Source: Saprolegnia diclina VS20 (lineage: Eukaryota; Oomycota; Saprolegniomycetes; Saprolegniales; Saprolegniaceae). Taken from it: a stretch of 64,000 bases of DNA. Below are positions 1-11,100 of the stretch, piece after piece. Position 1 is the first letter of the stretch, and every line of letters starts with the position of its first letter. The translations under genes were made by a program, and so were the position numbers. Where the stretch lies: contig NW_008246079.1 of NCBI RefSeq assembly GCF_000281045.1, positions 3,735 to 67,734 of the forward strand, read 5' to 3'. The notes below the pieces were generated by a model. It had not been told where the DNA came from, made no database searches, and saw nothing but the letters and a program-made list of their open reading frames with translations.

Positions 1-7
1 GAAGCGT

Positions 8-373
8 TTAGAGCTCCGTCGACGGCTGCACGAGCTTCTCAACCATCGCGACACCATGTTCTTCGCTGCTGAGCGAGACCGCGTGGGCAAGGCCGTTGCC
101 CGCGCGCACACGCAGGAGGTCGTCGTCCGTGACGACGAGGCCGCGAAGGGTGTCTTCTACTGCGTGCACTGTCAACGCCGAGACCTTGGCGCCGACGCGG
201 GTGAGAATCGCAACAAGCACGTCAAGGTTGGCCTCCTGGACGCCGCCCGTCGTCGACGCAGCCTTGTCCGTGAGCTCGGCAATGAGCGGGACGATACTTC
301 GCAGCTGTGGCCATTGCTCATGGTCACTGAAGTAATCTCCCGAACGCGGTGCTGTCGTGCTACTCGGTAGCAT
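8..373 (-). CDS. HEAT-like repeat fragment, possibly GCN1-related
   Basis: A 121-residue open frame with an ATG at 373 and a TAA at 8-10. From about residue 25 it is rich in Ala, Leu and Val in alternating helices, as in HEAT repeats of GCN1-type proteins (for example VPLIAELTDKAAST and LDVLVAILTRVGAKVS). It is far too short for a whole GCN1, which is above 2500 residues. It is either the last exon of a longer gene whose other exons I could not find upstream, or a detached duplicate. No partner exon with a clear splice site was found between 374 and 2900. The family assignment is an impression from helix pattern only, so confidence is low. Confidence 0.35.
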   Translation of the reverse strand: MLPSSTTAPRSGDYFSDHEQWPQLRSIVPLIAELTDKAASTTGGVQEANLDVLVAILTRVGAKVSALTVHAVEDTLRGLVVTDDDLLRVRAGNGLAHAVSLSSEEHGVAMVEKLVQPSTEL

Positions 374-1979
374 TGTGGGCCAGCTTTGCGGGCCGTGTCG
401 GAGTCGATTCGAAACTCAACAGACATGGGTGTTTCTATTGGCTCGATTTTAAATTCTTTATAGCCAATCACAAGACTACGTCTTATATAGTGTGCGTATC
501 CGCTTCCACAATAACGAGCGCAGCCCACAGACTCGCCAACCTCACGCAGGAGATATGTAGGCCTCTCTACACACTCACTGAACGGCGTACATGTCGTTTC
601 CGACGCTGAACGTGGCGTAATCACGCATAAATCCATTTTTCATTTTTTGAGGTGGTGGCACAATTGCTCAATTACTCTACATGAAATCGCGGGGTTTGAA
701 AGCTCCAAGGACCCCAATTCTGGATGCCACAGTTGGCTATGGATCTTAACCCGATGTGTGGCCCGTTTGTTGGGCCGCGCCGTTGCTTGGGCGCTCACAC
801 CAAACTCAAACTGCAGAGCGTCGGTTTTCCCAAAACGCGGTACGATATTTCGATTGAAAATAGGTTGAAATCGCGGAAACTGAGGACGCCATCTTGTTTT
901 GTTGATGCTGGAGAGCGTGTTGCATGTGGCCGAGGAAGGCATCGCGCCTGCGATATGCCCCGTAATGAGCAGCCTAATGAGGCCTGTCTGCGCCGTACAG
1001 TATTTCAGTGTATAAAAATGCACACTATATCCTAGCCAATCATCAGTGTTCTTGCCCCATTTCAAATTTGCGTGGGCCATCGTCGCGCAGGACCGCCAGC
1101 ATGTATGTGGCAAGCCGTGCGCAGGCCTCGGGCCGCGGGCTCATGCAACGTTGATGTAGGCGTGGCGCAGCTACAGCATCCGTGACGAGCCACCGATGCG
1201 GCCCTAGGGCGGAGCCCTGGCCAAATTTTTCGACGGCCTCTCGCGCGTCGGCCACACGACCGCCTCCGAGATGCGCTCGTACAAGTTCCCAAGACCTGCG
1301 ACGACGCTGAGAGCGACGCCACGATATCTAGCATCGTGAGCGCCACGGCATCATACGCTTGCGCGTCCAGATCGGCCAGCGCTACGGCCGCATTCGACCT
1401 ACGGCGGGTCGCGCGCTCGTCACTGCCGCCACACTCTACGTACATCTCGGGCGTCGACGCGCGACTCGTGTCTCGGCGCGAAGCTTGCATGCGGCTGGTC
1501 GCGCCGGCTGTCGCGCGCTGCACTCGAATCCATCGCCATGCCGAGCCTTTCATCTTATTTGTCCTCCATGGCTGACACGCTCTACGTTGTACTGACGGAG
1601 GCAAGACACGTGTCTTTGTAATCACCGAACCACACAGAGATGCCAGGGACGTAAAACGTTCGCAACGACGGCCTTGCCGTTACTCACGGGAACGAGCGCT
1701 ACGACAAGGAGAATATAATATTTTCTCTGCTCATATGTCATTTTCCATGACGCCCGCCGTAGCGGTGCATGGCCAAAATGTAGAAAATGTTGAAGAATGC
1801 TGGGATTATTTTCAACGGCCCACTACAAGTCGCTAGTGATGGAGAGAGGTTGAACGTGCTGATTTGCGGCATTGTTGGGCACTGGGTGATTTTTCAACGA
1901 ATTGATTTGAATAAAATGGCATTTTCGATACCACGCTCTATGCGCGGAGCCAGAACGCTGGGATCATTTCAGTGGCCAA

Positions 1980-2079
1980 GGACAAGTCTGTCTAGAATTA
2001 TAAAGGCTCAAAGCATCATGTATTGGCTCGCGTTGAATATCTAGCTGATTTATGTTGGAATAAAACAGCAATTGTTGGC
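1980..2079 (+). repeat. 100-bp dispersed repeat, copy 1
   Basis: This 100-bp segment recurs at 51302-51401 with about six substitutions (about 94% identity) and the same length, and both copies lie in the same orientation. It contains TCTAGAATTAT near its left end and an AATAAA polyadenylation-like signal near its right end (around 2060). No inverted termini or flanking target duplication are evident. It may be the tail of a retro-element or a mobile non-coding unit. Confidence 0.85.
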
Positions 2080-2371
2080 GAGTTTCAAAACAAATACTTG
2101 CAGGCCTTTGATAGCCACATGCGTCCGCATACAGCCTCTCTCGAGCTAGAGAAAGCGTCCCTGAAAATATCACAGCGATTGGAGAAGGTTGCAAAAATCT
2201 CGATTTCGGATCGACAAACCTCCTGCTCTGCTCTTCCATGCTGCTCTACAAAGAGGCTGGTCGGTAAATTTCCTCGGCTTCTACCACTGTGCCAACTTTG
2301 AGGTATTCCATTTCAAACGCGATGTTGTTGGCAAGCGGCGTCGGTGTCGTGAGGTCCTGCCGTTAAGATAG

Positions 2372-2497
2372 CACTACGATCTTAGTATGGCGTGCGTCGT
2401 GCTGCTGAGAAGTCACTACGATCTCAATTTGGCGTGCGTTGTGCCTCCAAGGTGGCACTATGATATTAGCTTGGCGCGCATCTTGCTACCGCTGTAC
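2372..2497 (+). repeat. Degenerate 42-bp tandem repeat, three units
   Basis: Three successive 42-bp units (2372-2413, 2414-2455, 2456-2497), each beginning CACTAYGAT and containing a TTGGCGYGC-like core. A partial related unit may precede them. The period is a multiple of three and one frame reads as a 14-residue repeat of the form LACVVxxRxHYDL, but there is no sign that this frame belongs to a real gene. Confidence 0.7.
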
Positions 2498-2927
2498 GCC
2501 TCGCACGTCAACGCAGCTTCGCATGCTGTGTTCGGCACAGCGTCCTCTATCTATGTGCCAAGTCTTGGACATTTCGTTTTCGAACGCAACGTGATCGATC
2601 GCGCGGCCTGGCGATGCTGCACCGGATATCCGGATAACGTGGCTAATAACACGCAAGCTACCGCGGTGCGTTCCCGATTGCGAAGTCATGGCCAACGTCA
2701 GTCAGAATACAAAATGGCTCATACGTCGTAGAGTGATAAAGTTTGCTTTATATAGCACGGAGCACCAAGTTGCACCGTCGTGCGCGGCCCACAGCGCTCG
2801 AAACTCGTATCCAAAGTGATGCCGAATTGCACTATTTGCGGCATCATGTAGCGCTTTTACATGGCATATGCCGTATTTAAGGATTTCCTCAGTGGCACCG
2901 CACACGGCATTGTCCGGATAAAAAGCC

Positions 2928-4042
2928 ATGAAGCGCAAGCGCCAAGCAAGCGAGACCGGCGCCGAGGTCATTGTCCGGGCCCTCCTCACGCAGGCGCTCG
3001 AGACGCTCGCCAGCATCGTACGTCTCTGCGCATCCAGCTTGCGACTCACAACGCGTAGACGCCTGGCCTGGACGCATCGGCCTTTCTTCCGCTCCGTGTC
3101 CTCAGCGCCAAGGGCCGCGACCTGCTGCCGACCGACGATAGCACCGTGGGCACGACGCAGTATTCGAGCGATGTTGCTGTGCGCCTCTTCTATGCCAAAG
3201 TGTTAGCGCCGGCGTTGACGCTGTCCGATGTCGCCGATCTCGTGCGCTCAACAGCGATGGTGCTGCTGGAAGGCCAGGCGTCCGACGTCGTGGCGCTCCG
3301 TGTTGACCCAGCGACGTCGCGCCTCGTGTTCTTTACACGGCAAGCGCAGCCGTCCGTATTGGATGTCGAGCTGGACCCGAGCATTCGCGTGCTGCACGCG
3401 GACGCAGCGATCCTCGTGGTCGACAAACCGCCGAACGTCTGCTCCGTCGACGGCGTCGACCACCCGACGTCGATCCACTCGCTCCTCAAGCGCAAATATC
3501 CGCAGGTAGCTTTTTGCGAGTATGCGCATGTTGCTAGAATCGTGTAGGTGCGCATGGTGCACCGACTTGACTACGAGACGTCGGGGCTGCTCGTCGTCGC
3601 CCTCACGCGCGAGGCCGCGGTGCACCTCAACCGCCAATTCCGCGAGAAAACCGTGCAGAAGCAGTACCATGCGCTGATCCACGGCGCCTTGGACCCGGTT
3701 TCCGGCGACATCCACGCGCGTCTGGGGCCGGACCCGACCCACCGCATCAAGCAGGTGGTCGCGGACGATGGCAAGGCCGCGGAAACGCACTACGAGCAGC
3801 TCTTTTCGTCCTCCGACACGTCACTCGTGCAGCTCAACCCTGTCACGGGCCGGACGCACCAGCTGCGCGTGCACCTCTGGAGCCGCGGGTGCCCGATCGT
3901 TGGCGACTCGCTCTACCACCTGGACGCAAACGGCGAGGACAAGCCGATTGGCCGCCTCCACCTGCACGCGTCGACGATCACACTGCAGCACCCCGCGTCC
4001 GGTGAGCGCGTCACGTACACGAGTCCTTGCCCGTTCGCGTGA
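2928..4042 (+). CDS. RluA-family RNA pseudouridine synthase
   Basis: Predicted to isomerise specific uridines in rRNA or tRNA to pseudouridine. Three exons join in frame: 2928-3017, 3059-3505 and 3548-4042, giving 343 residues, with introns of 41 and 42 nt (GTACGT...TAG and GTAGCT...TAG). After a variable N-terminal part come AILVVDKPPNV and, at the second junction, the catalytic signature HRLDYETSGLL with the active-site Asp near residue 187. KQYHALIHG and GRTHQLRVHLWSRGCPIVGD follow, all typical of RluA enzymes. No S4 domain is evident. The N-terminus MKRKRQASE is basic and could be nuclear or organellar; I cannot say which RNA is the target. The ATG at 2928 is the first in frame. Confidence 0.88.
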
Positions 4043-4181
4043 ATCTTGAAGCCCGTCTTCGCCATGTCCATGCACCGGGTGTCGCAGATCTAGTTTACTA
4101 AAACCGAGTCAAATACGTGGCGTCTTTGCAGCGTCGCTGTTGGTCACAGCGTGCGCCTATGACGCAACGCCAAAACTCGAA

Positions 4182-5537
4182 ATGACTCGATCGGCGCTCG
4201 TCGCCCTCACCTCGGCGGATGTCGTTCAGCACATCGCTGCTTACGTGCGCTGCCCGTATGCCCTCGGTGCCTTCCTCCAACTCGTCCCGTCCACCGACCT
4301 CTCCATCGCGTTCCGGCATCTCGCGCGATTAGCGCAGACCATCGCGCTGCCCCACCTCTGGCCGCGACTTCGAGCCTCGGCGCTAACGTCATCGTTCGAA
4401 GTATCGCTGGCGACGACGCTCCTGCAGCATGGGAGCTCGACGCTGTGCCTCGACGAATGGCCCAAGACATGTAATCGGCTCGCAGCGTCCGCGCCGTCCC
4501 TCGCGTGCACCTTCCTCGCGTCCATGGCCGACGCCGCTGCGTGGACAGGCGCGCGACTTGTCGAGTGCGCGCTCATTCTTGCTTCCAGTGATAACGTCGA
4601 TGACGTGGCGTCGGTCGCTGCGTGGATGGCGACGGCGCCGCGCTTGCGCAGCGTGCAGCTCGCCTATTACAGCGGTCTCGGACCCATCGAAGAGCGTCTC
4701 TCGCAGTCGATTTTTTCCCGCCGCATCGGCGACATCTCGCTGCACAACGTCGGCCCCGACGCGCTGCCGCCGCATTGGATTGCGCGCCTTGTCGACTGGC
4801 TGCGAAGAAATCAGGCGACGCGCGTGAGTCTGGCCGAGGTCGTCACTGGCGACGGGCCTGACGTGCTCGTCCTCGCCCGTGCACTGCATGCCTGCACCTC
4901 GCTGCGGTCGCTCGAGTTCACGCATGTCCCAGAGCTTGCGACGGCTTATCTTGCGGCGCCCTTGCCCAGCACGCTCGTCGAGTTGGCGCTGACGGACAGC
5001 GGCCTGCCGAATGGGTGCGCTGCAGCCCTCGTACACGCCAACTTGACGCGCCTCAAGCTGCACATCCACGACGCAGCAGACAGCGCCTTGGCTGCGGTCT
5101 TCACCTCGTGCCCGAGCATGTTGGCGCTGACGTCCATCGACGTTGCGTACGAAGTGCTACAAGAGCTTGCGTGCGGCGCTCTCGTGCGTGCGCTACCTCT
5201 CGTCCGAGCGCTGGACGAGCTCAAGCTCGAGTCGCTGCACGTCCGCGACATGGCTCTGGTCTCAAGTCTTGTCCCCGTACTAGCCCACTGCCAGAGCTTG
5301 CACCGCGTCGCCCTCCGGGGTCTATGGTGGCCACACTCGACGCTGCCCGCAACGGGCTCCTGCCTGCGTTACCTCTGCCTGAAAGGGTGCTTGCTTCAAG
5401 ACAGCATAAAATGTATCGGTGGTGTCCGCGTGTGCTGCACGACGACGAACGGGCCGTGCTGGATCGACGGCAACCTCGACGCCTACCACATGGGAACGCT
5501 GGATCATTGCACGTCGGAGCGGGCGTCCTTTCTCTAG
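4182..5537 (+). CDS. LRR/F-box-like protein, paralog 1
   Basis: A single-exon gene of 451 residues. The ATG at 4182 was chosen because the longer frame starts with TTG and because MTRSALVALTSADVV aligns with the other two copies in this window (5660-6967 and 30245-31519). The N-terminal 60 residues form an F-box-like helical region (ADVVQHIAAYVRCPYALGAFLQLV). The rest is a series of degenerate leucine-rich repeats (LRSLEFTHV, LVELALTDS, LDELKLESLHV, LHRVALRGL) ending with LRYLCLKGC and a Cys-rich tail. Such proteins commonly act as substrate receptors of SCF ubiquitin ligases, but Skp1 binding is not demonstrable here. The next paralog starts 122 bp downstream on the same strand. Confidence 0.75.
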   Translation: MTRSALVALTSADVVQHIAAYVRCPYALGAFLQLVPSTDLSIAFRHLARLAQTIALPHLWPRLRASALTSSFEVSLATTLLQHGSSTLCLDEWPKTCNRLAASAPSLACTFLASMADAAAWTGARLVECALILASSDNVDDVASVAAWMATAPRLRSVQLAYYSGLGPIEERLSQSIFSRRIGDISLHNVGPDALPPHWIARLVDWLRRNQATRVSLAEVVTGDGPDVLVLARALHACTSLRSLEFTHVPELATAYLAAPLPSTLVELALTDSGLPNGCAAALVHANLTRLKLHIHDAADSALAAVFTSCPSMLALTSIDVAYEVLQELACGALVRALPLVRALDELKLESLHVRDMALVSSLVPVLAHCQSLHRVALRGLWWPHSTLPATGSCLRYLCLKGCLLQDSIKCIGGVRVCCTTTNGPCWIDGNLDAYHMGTLDHCTSERASFL

Positions 5538-5659
5538 AACTCACGTAAAAACCACGCGAGGGTCGTATTTACCACGTTTATCACGTTTACAAAGACCAAA
5601 TATTATGTGTGCGAAGTGTGTGAAATATTTGTGAAAATCATGAGTCTGTGATTTCCCAG

Positions 5660-6967
5660 ATGGCACAACGGGTGCTGGCCGAGTCGCCAGAGCTGCTCGC
5701 CGCCATAGCGCGCTTCGTGGCCAGCGCGGATGATCTGTCGGCGCTCCTGCGCCTATCGCCTCGCGCGCATCTACCCGCGCCGCTGTGCAACCTTGTCTTG
5801 CTCGCCCAGACAGTGCCGATCGCCAGCTTGTGGCCGTCGGTGCGGTATGCGGCACTCGTGACGGCTGACGAAGTCGCACTGGCGACCAAAGTCATCGGGT
5901 TCTTTGGCCACTTGCAGCTCGACGGACGACTGAGCGATGCCCAGAGGTGCCTTGTGAACGTATCGGAGGTCATTACCGTGGACTACGAGGTCGCGGCCTC
6001 GGAAGCGGCGCTCTGGCAAGGGGATCGGGTCTCGACACTGACACTGCGGCTCGCTGCTGGCAGCTCGCCAGCGCATCTCATCGCGGTAGCGCGCTGGGTT
6101 GCGACGGCGCCTCGACTCACATGCGTTTGTTTGAGCTTTGAGCACTGGACGGACATGGCGTCGCTGCTCGTCCTCGCCGAGAGCATCAACGCGAACCCTC
6201 GGATTCGCACCATTGCGCTGCGCGGGCGCTCGCTCCCGGCGGTACCCGACGCAATGGTCATGGCGCTCGCGCGATGGATACATCGCGGTCATCTTTCCAG
6301 CATGAGTCTCGGCAATGTCCAGCCGCGCGTACCATTCATGGCATCTTCCATCGGCGGCGCCTTGCGCTCCCTCAAGAAGCTGCGGGAGCTCAGCCTCGAG
6401 GACGAAAGTGCAATCGCTGCCGCGTATTTCGGTCACCCAACGCCGCTGCCGCTGCGGCGCCTCTCGCTGCGAAGCAAGACTGGGTTCCACGCGTGGGGCG
6501 TCACGACGAGCCTCCTCAACAGTCACGTGGTGCTCCCGGTCCTCCACACCCTCCAGGTAGGGTACGCATACCTCGAACCAGCGATGCTGTCGGCGTTGGC
6601 AACCGCGATCCTGCGTCTTCCGGTTCTGGACGAGCTCGTCCTCACGTGCACGGGCGCCAAAGACCCGAACCTGGCGGAGGCACTTGTCCGCGTCCTCCCG
6701 CGCTGTAAGCGCTTGCGCCGACTCGCGCTGCGCAATGTTCTATTTGACGACGCGCGCTGGTGGCATGTGGCCGCGGCGTGTCCGTCTCTGCGCTATCTCT
6801 GTCTACGGAACGCGCAATTGGCGGATGACGTCGCGGCGTCTTGGCGCCTCTGCTGTCCGCGCGTCCGCATCTGCTGTGCCACTGCTGCTTGTGACATTCG
6901 TCGCTGCGAGATTCCCGACGCCCATCCGGCCAACGGAGCGATAGATCCGGGTATCGTTGGTTTGTAA
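5660..6967 (+). CDS. LRR/F-box-like protein, paralog 2
   Basis: A single-exon gene of 435 residues in tandem with the preceding paralog. The start at 5660 (MAQRVLAESPELL) is the first ATG of the frame; the frame itself opens with GTG. It shares the family plan: an N-terminal helical block (LAAIARFVASADDLSALLRL), the segment VARWVATAPRLTCVCLS matching VAAWMATAPRLRSVQLA of paralog 1, degenerate LRRs (LSLEDESAI, LDELVLTCTG, LRRLALRNVLFDDARWW) and the C-terminal signature SLRYLCLRNAQLADD followed by a VRICC motif. The function is unknown; a substrate-recognition role is inferred only from the LRR fold. Confidence 0.75.
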   Translation: MAQRVLAESPELLAAIARFVASADDLSALLRLSPRAHLPAPLCNLVLLAQTVPIASLWPSVRYAALVTADEVALATKVIGFFGHLQLDGRLSDAQRCLVNVSEVITVDYEVAASEAALWQGDRVSTLTLRLAAGSSPAHLIAVARWVATAPRLTCVCLSFEHWTDMASLLVLAESINANPRIRTIALRGRSLPAVPDAMVMALARWIHRGHLSSMSLGNVQPRVPFMASSIGGALRSLKKLRELSLEDESAIAAAYFGHPTPLPLRRLSLRSKTGFHAWGVTTSLLNSHVVLPVLHTLQVGYAYLEPAMLSALATAILRLPVLDELVLTCTGAKDPNLAEALVRVLPRCKRLRRLALRNVLFDDARWWHVAAACPSLRYLCLRNAQLADDVAASWRLCCPRVRICCATAACDIRRCEIPDAHPANGAIDPGIVGL

Positions 6968-7268
6968 AATGAACCATCGTTTTCCCTTTCAATTTCGACT
7001 TGCTGTCTCCATCAGAACTGATGGCGCAGAACTGATTTGTCGCATTGGCGCTGCGTGGCTGTAGATTCGCATGACGCACATCTCCATCAACGATTGGAAC
7101 CAGCAACGAAAGCCACGCTGAAACCCTCCGTCCTTGTCCCACGGCCACCGAGCTGCGCGTGCAGGCTGCCACGTAAACCCTTTTATAATGAATTGTAAAT
7201 CGAATTTAGAAGGTCTCTATAGCGATTGGCCCATTGGCCAGTGCCGGTTCAGTGGTTGGATCATCTTG

Positions 7269-8075
7269 ATGCTGCTGGCGAGGCTTCAGATCGCGAGCCG
7301 GCCGTGGCTAACCCGCGGCGCCGCCACGTCGGGCCCCACGAAGCTACGCCCAGAGCGCTTCGTCGACCTCGCTCGGCTCTTCCAGAGCGAGCAGCAGACG
7401 CACCGTGAATTCACCAAGATGCCATCGCGCTTCGCCGTGCCGACATGCCCGCCGTGGCCCAGCGACGTGCAAGGCACGACGATCAACGTGTCGTTCTACC
7501 GCTCGTCTCATAAGCGCGGCCTTCTCAAGCCGGGTGTCGTTGCCGCGCTTGACGCCATCGGCTTTGTCTGGGACCTCAGCGAGTTCAAGTGGCAGTGGCG
7601 CATGCGGGCGTTCAAGACGTACCGCGAGTTGCACGGCCACACCAACGTGCCGCAAGCCTTTACGGTACCCAGCGATGATCCACGCTGGCCTTCGCACACG
7701 TGGGGGCTTCCGCTCGGCGAGATCGTCCACAACATGCGGACAGGCGCCATGGCAATCCGGAAAGACCAGCGCGCGCAGCTGGAGGCGATTGGGTTTGTCT
7801 GGGCAGCCAACAAGTACAGCTGGACCGATAAGCTCGACGCGCTCAATGCGTTTCGCGAGCTGCACGGCCACGTGAACGTGCCGCAGATCTTCCAGGTCCC
7901 GTCCGAGAGCCCCGAATGGCCGCCAAACACGTGGGGTCTCAAGCTCGGGGCCGCAGTGCGCAACTTCCGCATGCGCAAGAATGTGATTGCAAAAGACAAG
8001 TACAGCGACCTCGAGGCGATCGGGTTTCTGTGGTCGACACGGCAAAAGGCCGACAAATCTCAAATTAATCACTAA
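7269..8075 (+). CDS. Helicase-associated (HA) repeat protein
   Basis: A 268-residue protein when started at the ATG at 7269; an in-frame ATG at 7188 would add 27 residues. The N-terminus from 7269 (MLLARLQIASRPWLTRG) is basic, Ser/Arg-containing and free of acidic residues, so it could be a mitochondrial presequence. Two full and one partial HA modules follow, with the pattern W..K..AF..Y/F.ELHGH.NVP..F.VP....WP...WGL.LG...... and ending in AIGF.W. The HA domain (Pfam Helicase_assoc family) is usually C-terminal to superfamily 2 helicases, but no helicase motor is present here. A nucleic-acid-binding role is plausible but unproven. Confidence 0.8.
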   Translation: MLLARLQIASRPWLTRGAATSGPTKLRPERFVDLARLFQSEQQTHREFTKMPSRFAVPTCPPWPSDVQGTTINVSFYRSSHKRGLLKPGVVAALDAIGFVWDLSEFKWQWRMRAFKTYRELHGHTNVPQAFTVPSDDPRWPSHTWGLPLGEIVHNMRTGAMAIRKDQRAQLEAIGFVWAANKYSWTDKLDALNAFRELHGHVNVPQIFQVPSESPEWPPNTWGLKLGAAVRNFRMRKNVIAKDKYSDLEAIGFLWSTRQKADKSQINH

Positions 8076-8174
8076 CGTCGTTAGCAAGTACTACTGGTGC
8101 ACGCATTGTTGAACGCGATGCGCTAAATTCGCAAGCGATTGACGAGCATAACGGCTGCTATCTATATAACATCG

Positions 8175-11100
8175 ATGGAGTTCGAAGACTTCCCGTCCGA
8201 TGACGACGTGACATTCAGTGACGACGAAGACTCGGCACAGGTGCTCGACCTCTTGACGCTCGTTGCGACCAAGCCGCTTGTCGTGACGGCGCCCAAAAGT
8301 GCAACACTGGTGGTTGACGCGCCCTGTGCACTGGTGGGTGACGCGCCCTGTGATATTGCCCCAGAAGCGTCTCCTGCGACGGTGCACGTGACACCTGCAG
8401 CGGTCTACGACGACGAGCCCGCCATTTTGCCATCGATTACGGCGCCACTGCCACGCATTGAGACTACGGCACCGAGCGACGAGAAAGAATGGGGACCGCT
8501 GTTCGACTCAATTTGTCATGTCAATGTACCACTGCTGTTGCTTGGAAGCAAACTCAACCGACGTAGGTGTGCGTGGACGATGGCGACGTTGAAGCAACTG
8601 TGGTTCGTAGCACTAAGATTTAGCAACAAGCTCATCATCATGTTTTTAGGCCGACGTCGCGACACGAAAGCACGTCCTCGATATCTACCACTGCCTACAG
8701 CAGGTCCTACCTGCGAGAAAAGTCGCCATAACTTTATAGCAAGCGTAGACGGCTGAGGGCGCGACATCGGAGTCACTACTAGGATTGCTGCAGCAAACGC
8801 GGGTGTTTCCGTACCTTGTGTCCCAAGCAGACTGGGACGGCGCGAGGCTCGAGAAGTCGGAACTGTCGCCGAGTCGGCTCTACGAAGTCTTGCAGCATTG
8901 GTGCGCCGCGAACCAGCCTTTTTGTGCTCTCTACCGAGACCTCGCGCACCGGTATGTGACCAAATCCGAGCACCAAGTCTTGACAGGGCGTAGATGGCGC
9001 GTCGTAACGTCGCTCCTCTTGGGCGGGGCGGACGATGAGGCAGCCGCCGCGCTGGCTGCGTGCAAGGTAGGTTACGTTCAAGCAAGTTGGAGACTCATGT
9101 CACTGGCAGGCCAAGGCGCACGAGTCGTCTTGGCTGCAGGCAATGGTGTACCAGCGACCCCGGCGTCAACTTTCACCAGAGACACCAGCGCGGCCCAGTG
9201 CGCGGTACCACCCTCGAGAATAACCCCGCGTTGAACTCTGCCATAGCGCGTCCAAGCGCCTCGAGGCATTCGTGACGCGCATGCAGGGGGACATTGCGTC
9301 GCGTCGCCAGAAAACCCAACAAACGCTTGACGAGAAACAAGCCCAAGCCGATGCGGCGGCCAAAGAGGCGCTGCCGCCGCCGCCATCGCTGGCCAAAGGC
9401 ACCAAGCGGATTCTCAAACAGAACGGGTGGGACGCCACGTCACCACGAGCTTGCGTCAACCGACTCCTCGCTGACCACGCGCTGCATCGGCGAGAGCACG
9501 ACCAGCAGCGAGCGCGGCGCGAGACCATCGACGCCGAGACAGGCCAGGCGTTCTTTCGACCGAAAATCAACAAGTACCGCATCGTCGCAAATGGAGGCGC
9601 TGCCAACCGTGTACTTAGGTCCAACCTCAAGCGCCACGGCGACGTCTGTGTCGAGCTGTACGACCAAGCCAAGGCCACAGATGAGAAGCGCGCGACGCTC
9701 CAGAGCCAGCTGCAGCACGTACAGAAAACGAGACGGAAACGCAGTCTGACCTTGAGGCGTAGAAGGCACAGCAACTGGCAACTCCGCGCATGAACCCAGC
9801 GTCACTCAAGGTCTACAAAAAGCGACTGCTTCGGGAAGTCGACGTGCTCTTGAGTCTCGTGCCGGGCGAACCCAGCGACGACGCGACCCTCTCGAGCGAC
9901 CACCTTCTGCACGTGTTTGGCTACTTTGGTAGTACTTGTTTTTCGTATCGACTTGGCATTCACGAGAGTGCTCGAGGCGTGTTGCCGCTGGCACTGGCGA
10001 CACCAGAGAACACGCTGTGGCAGCACCTTCAGGCATCAGTCACGACGGTGCGCGCGCTCAAAGAGTGGCTCTTCCGCATCATCCTCGCGCCTGGCGGTGT
10101 GGACGTGGACGATGGACAGCGGTGGTTCACGTCGTGACTAGAGCTGCGGGGCGCGCAAAAGCAGCTGCGGCAGCACTACCTCGCTCGAGACCGCCACGCC
10201 AAGCGCACGAGTGACGACGAGTTGTCACCCAAACACGGCACACCAGGGACAGGCACGTATTCGATGCACGGCCATCTCGTGTCCGCCACGAAACCCGACC
10301 CGACCATCGCCCGCCAGCGCGAGCTCGAGGCCAAGTTGCAGTGGCTGCGCGACGAGAAGCGAGCGCGCGAGGAGGCCGAGTGCACGTTTGCTCCCGACTT
10401 GCGGCAGCCGCCGATCGAGGTTGGCGGATTTCCGAAAAAAGGACCCGAAATGACGGTTGATTCAGGTGCGCCCACCAGACGTCGCGGCCCAACGCCTGTA
10501 CGAGCAAGGCCTCGAGCAAAGGCGCGAGCGCGACGAGCGCGTCCACGCGGCGCGACTGGCCAAGCAAGCGCAGGTCGAGCGCGAATGCACGCGCCCCGAG
10601 AGCCCGAGTGCCGCCGCCCGACTGCAAGCCTTCCTTGCGCTGCCGCCTCCGGTGCGACAGCACCAAATGCGTGTGGATAGTGAGGCGTGAGGATGTAGAA
10701 GCATATCGATGGCTTTGAGAAGGCCGTGCAGTCGCTGCGCCGCGGCCACGCCGAGCGAGCGTGGCGCAAGGCCAAAGGCGAGTCGCCCATCGCCCTGCAC
10801 TTGGACGTGACCAAGTTTCGCTCCGAAGATGGCCGCACAACGGTGCCGCAGCCGTTCCACTTGACCTCGGTGCGGATATCGACCTCATATTGGCTCCTAC
10901 GAACCCGCTACGTAGTCGACGCCAAAGGACGTCTCACCGACGACCGTTCGCCGGCACCAGCCCAGTCAGTGGCAGCGCGAGGCAACGGCGTCCACAGACG
11001 ATGGCAACGACGACGACTGTGTCCGTGTACAAGTCCACATTTCGCCGACGCTTATCCACACGCTGGACGTGTACGCCGACAGCGATGTGCCCGCGCTCGT

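Larger units (their letters stand above)
374..2927. other. Gene-poor intergenic block
   Basis: About 2.5 kb without a convincing gene. It contains AT-richer stretches (around 420-490 and 1680-1800), a 100-bp dispersed repeat copy (1980-2079) and a 42-bp degenerate tandem repeat (2372-2497). Minus-strand open frames at 1043-1625 show short protein-like patches but no family I recognise and no consistent splicing; they may be decayed gene remnants. A TATA-like run followed by A-rich sequence occurs at 1012-1020. Confidence 0.6.

Noticed and set aside
1043-1625. Minus-strand frames with protein-like patches
   Set aside because: Frames change several times without usable splice sites, and no family is recognisable; at best a decayed gene, so not called.
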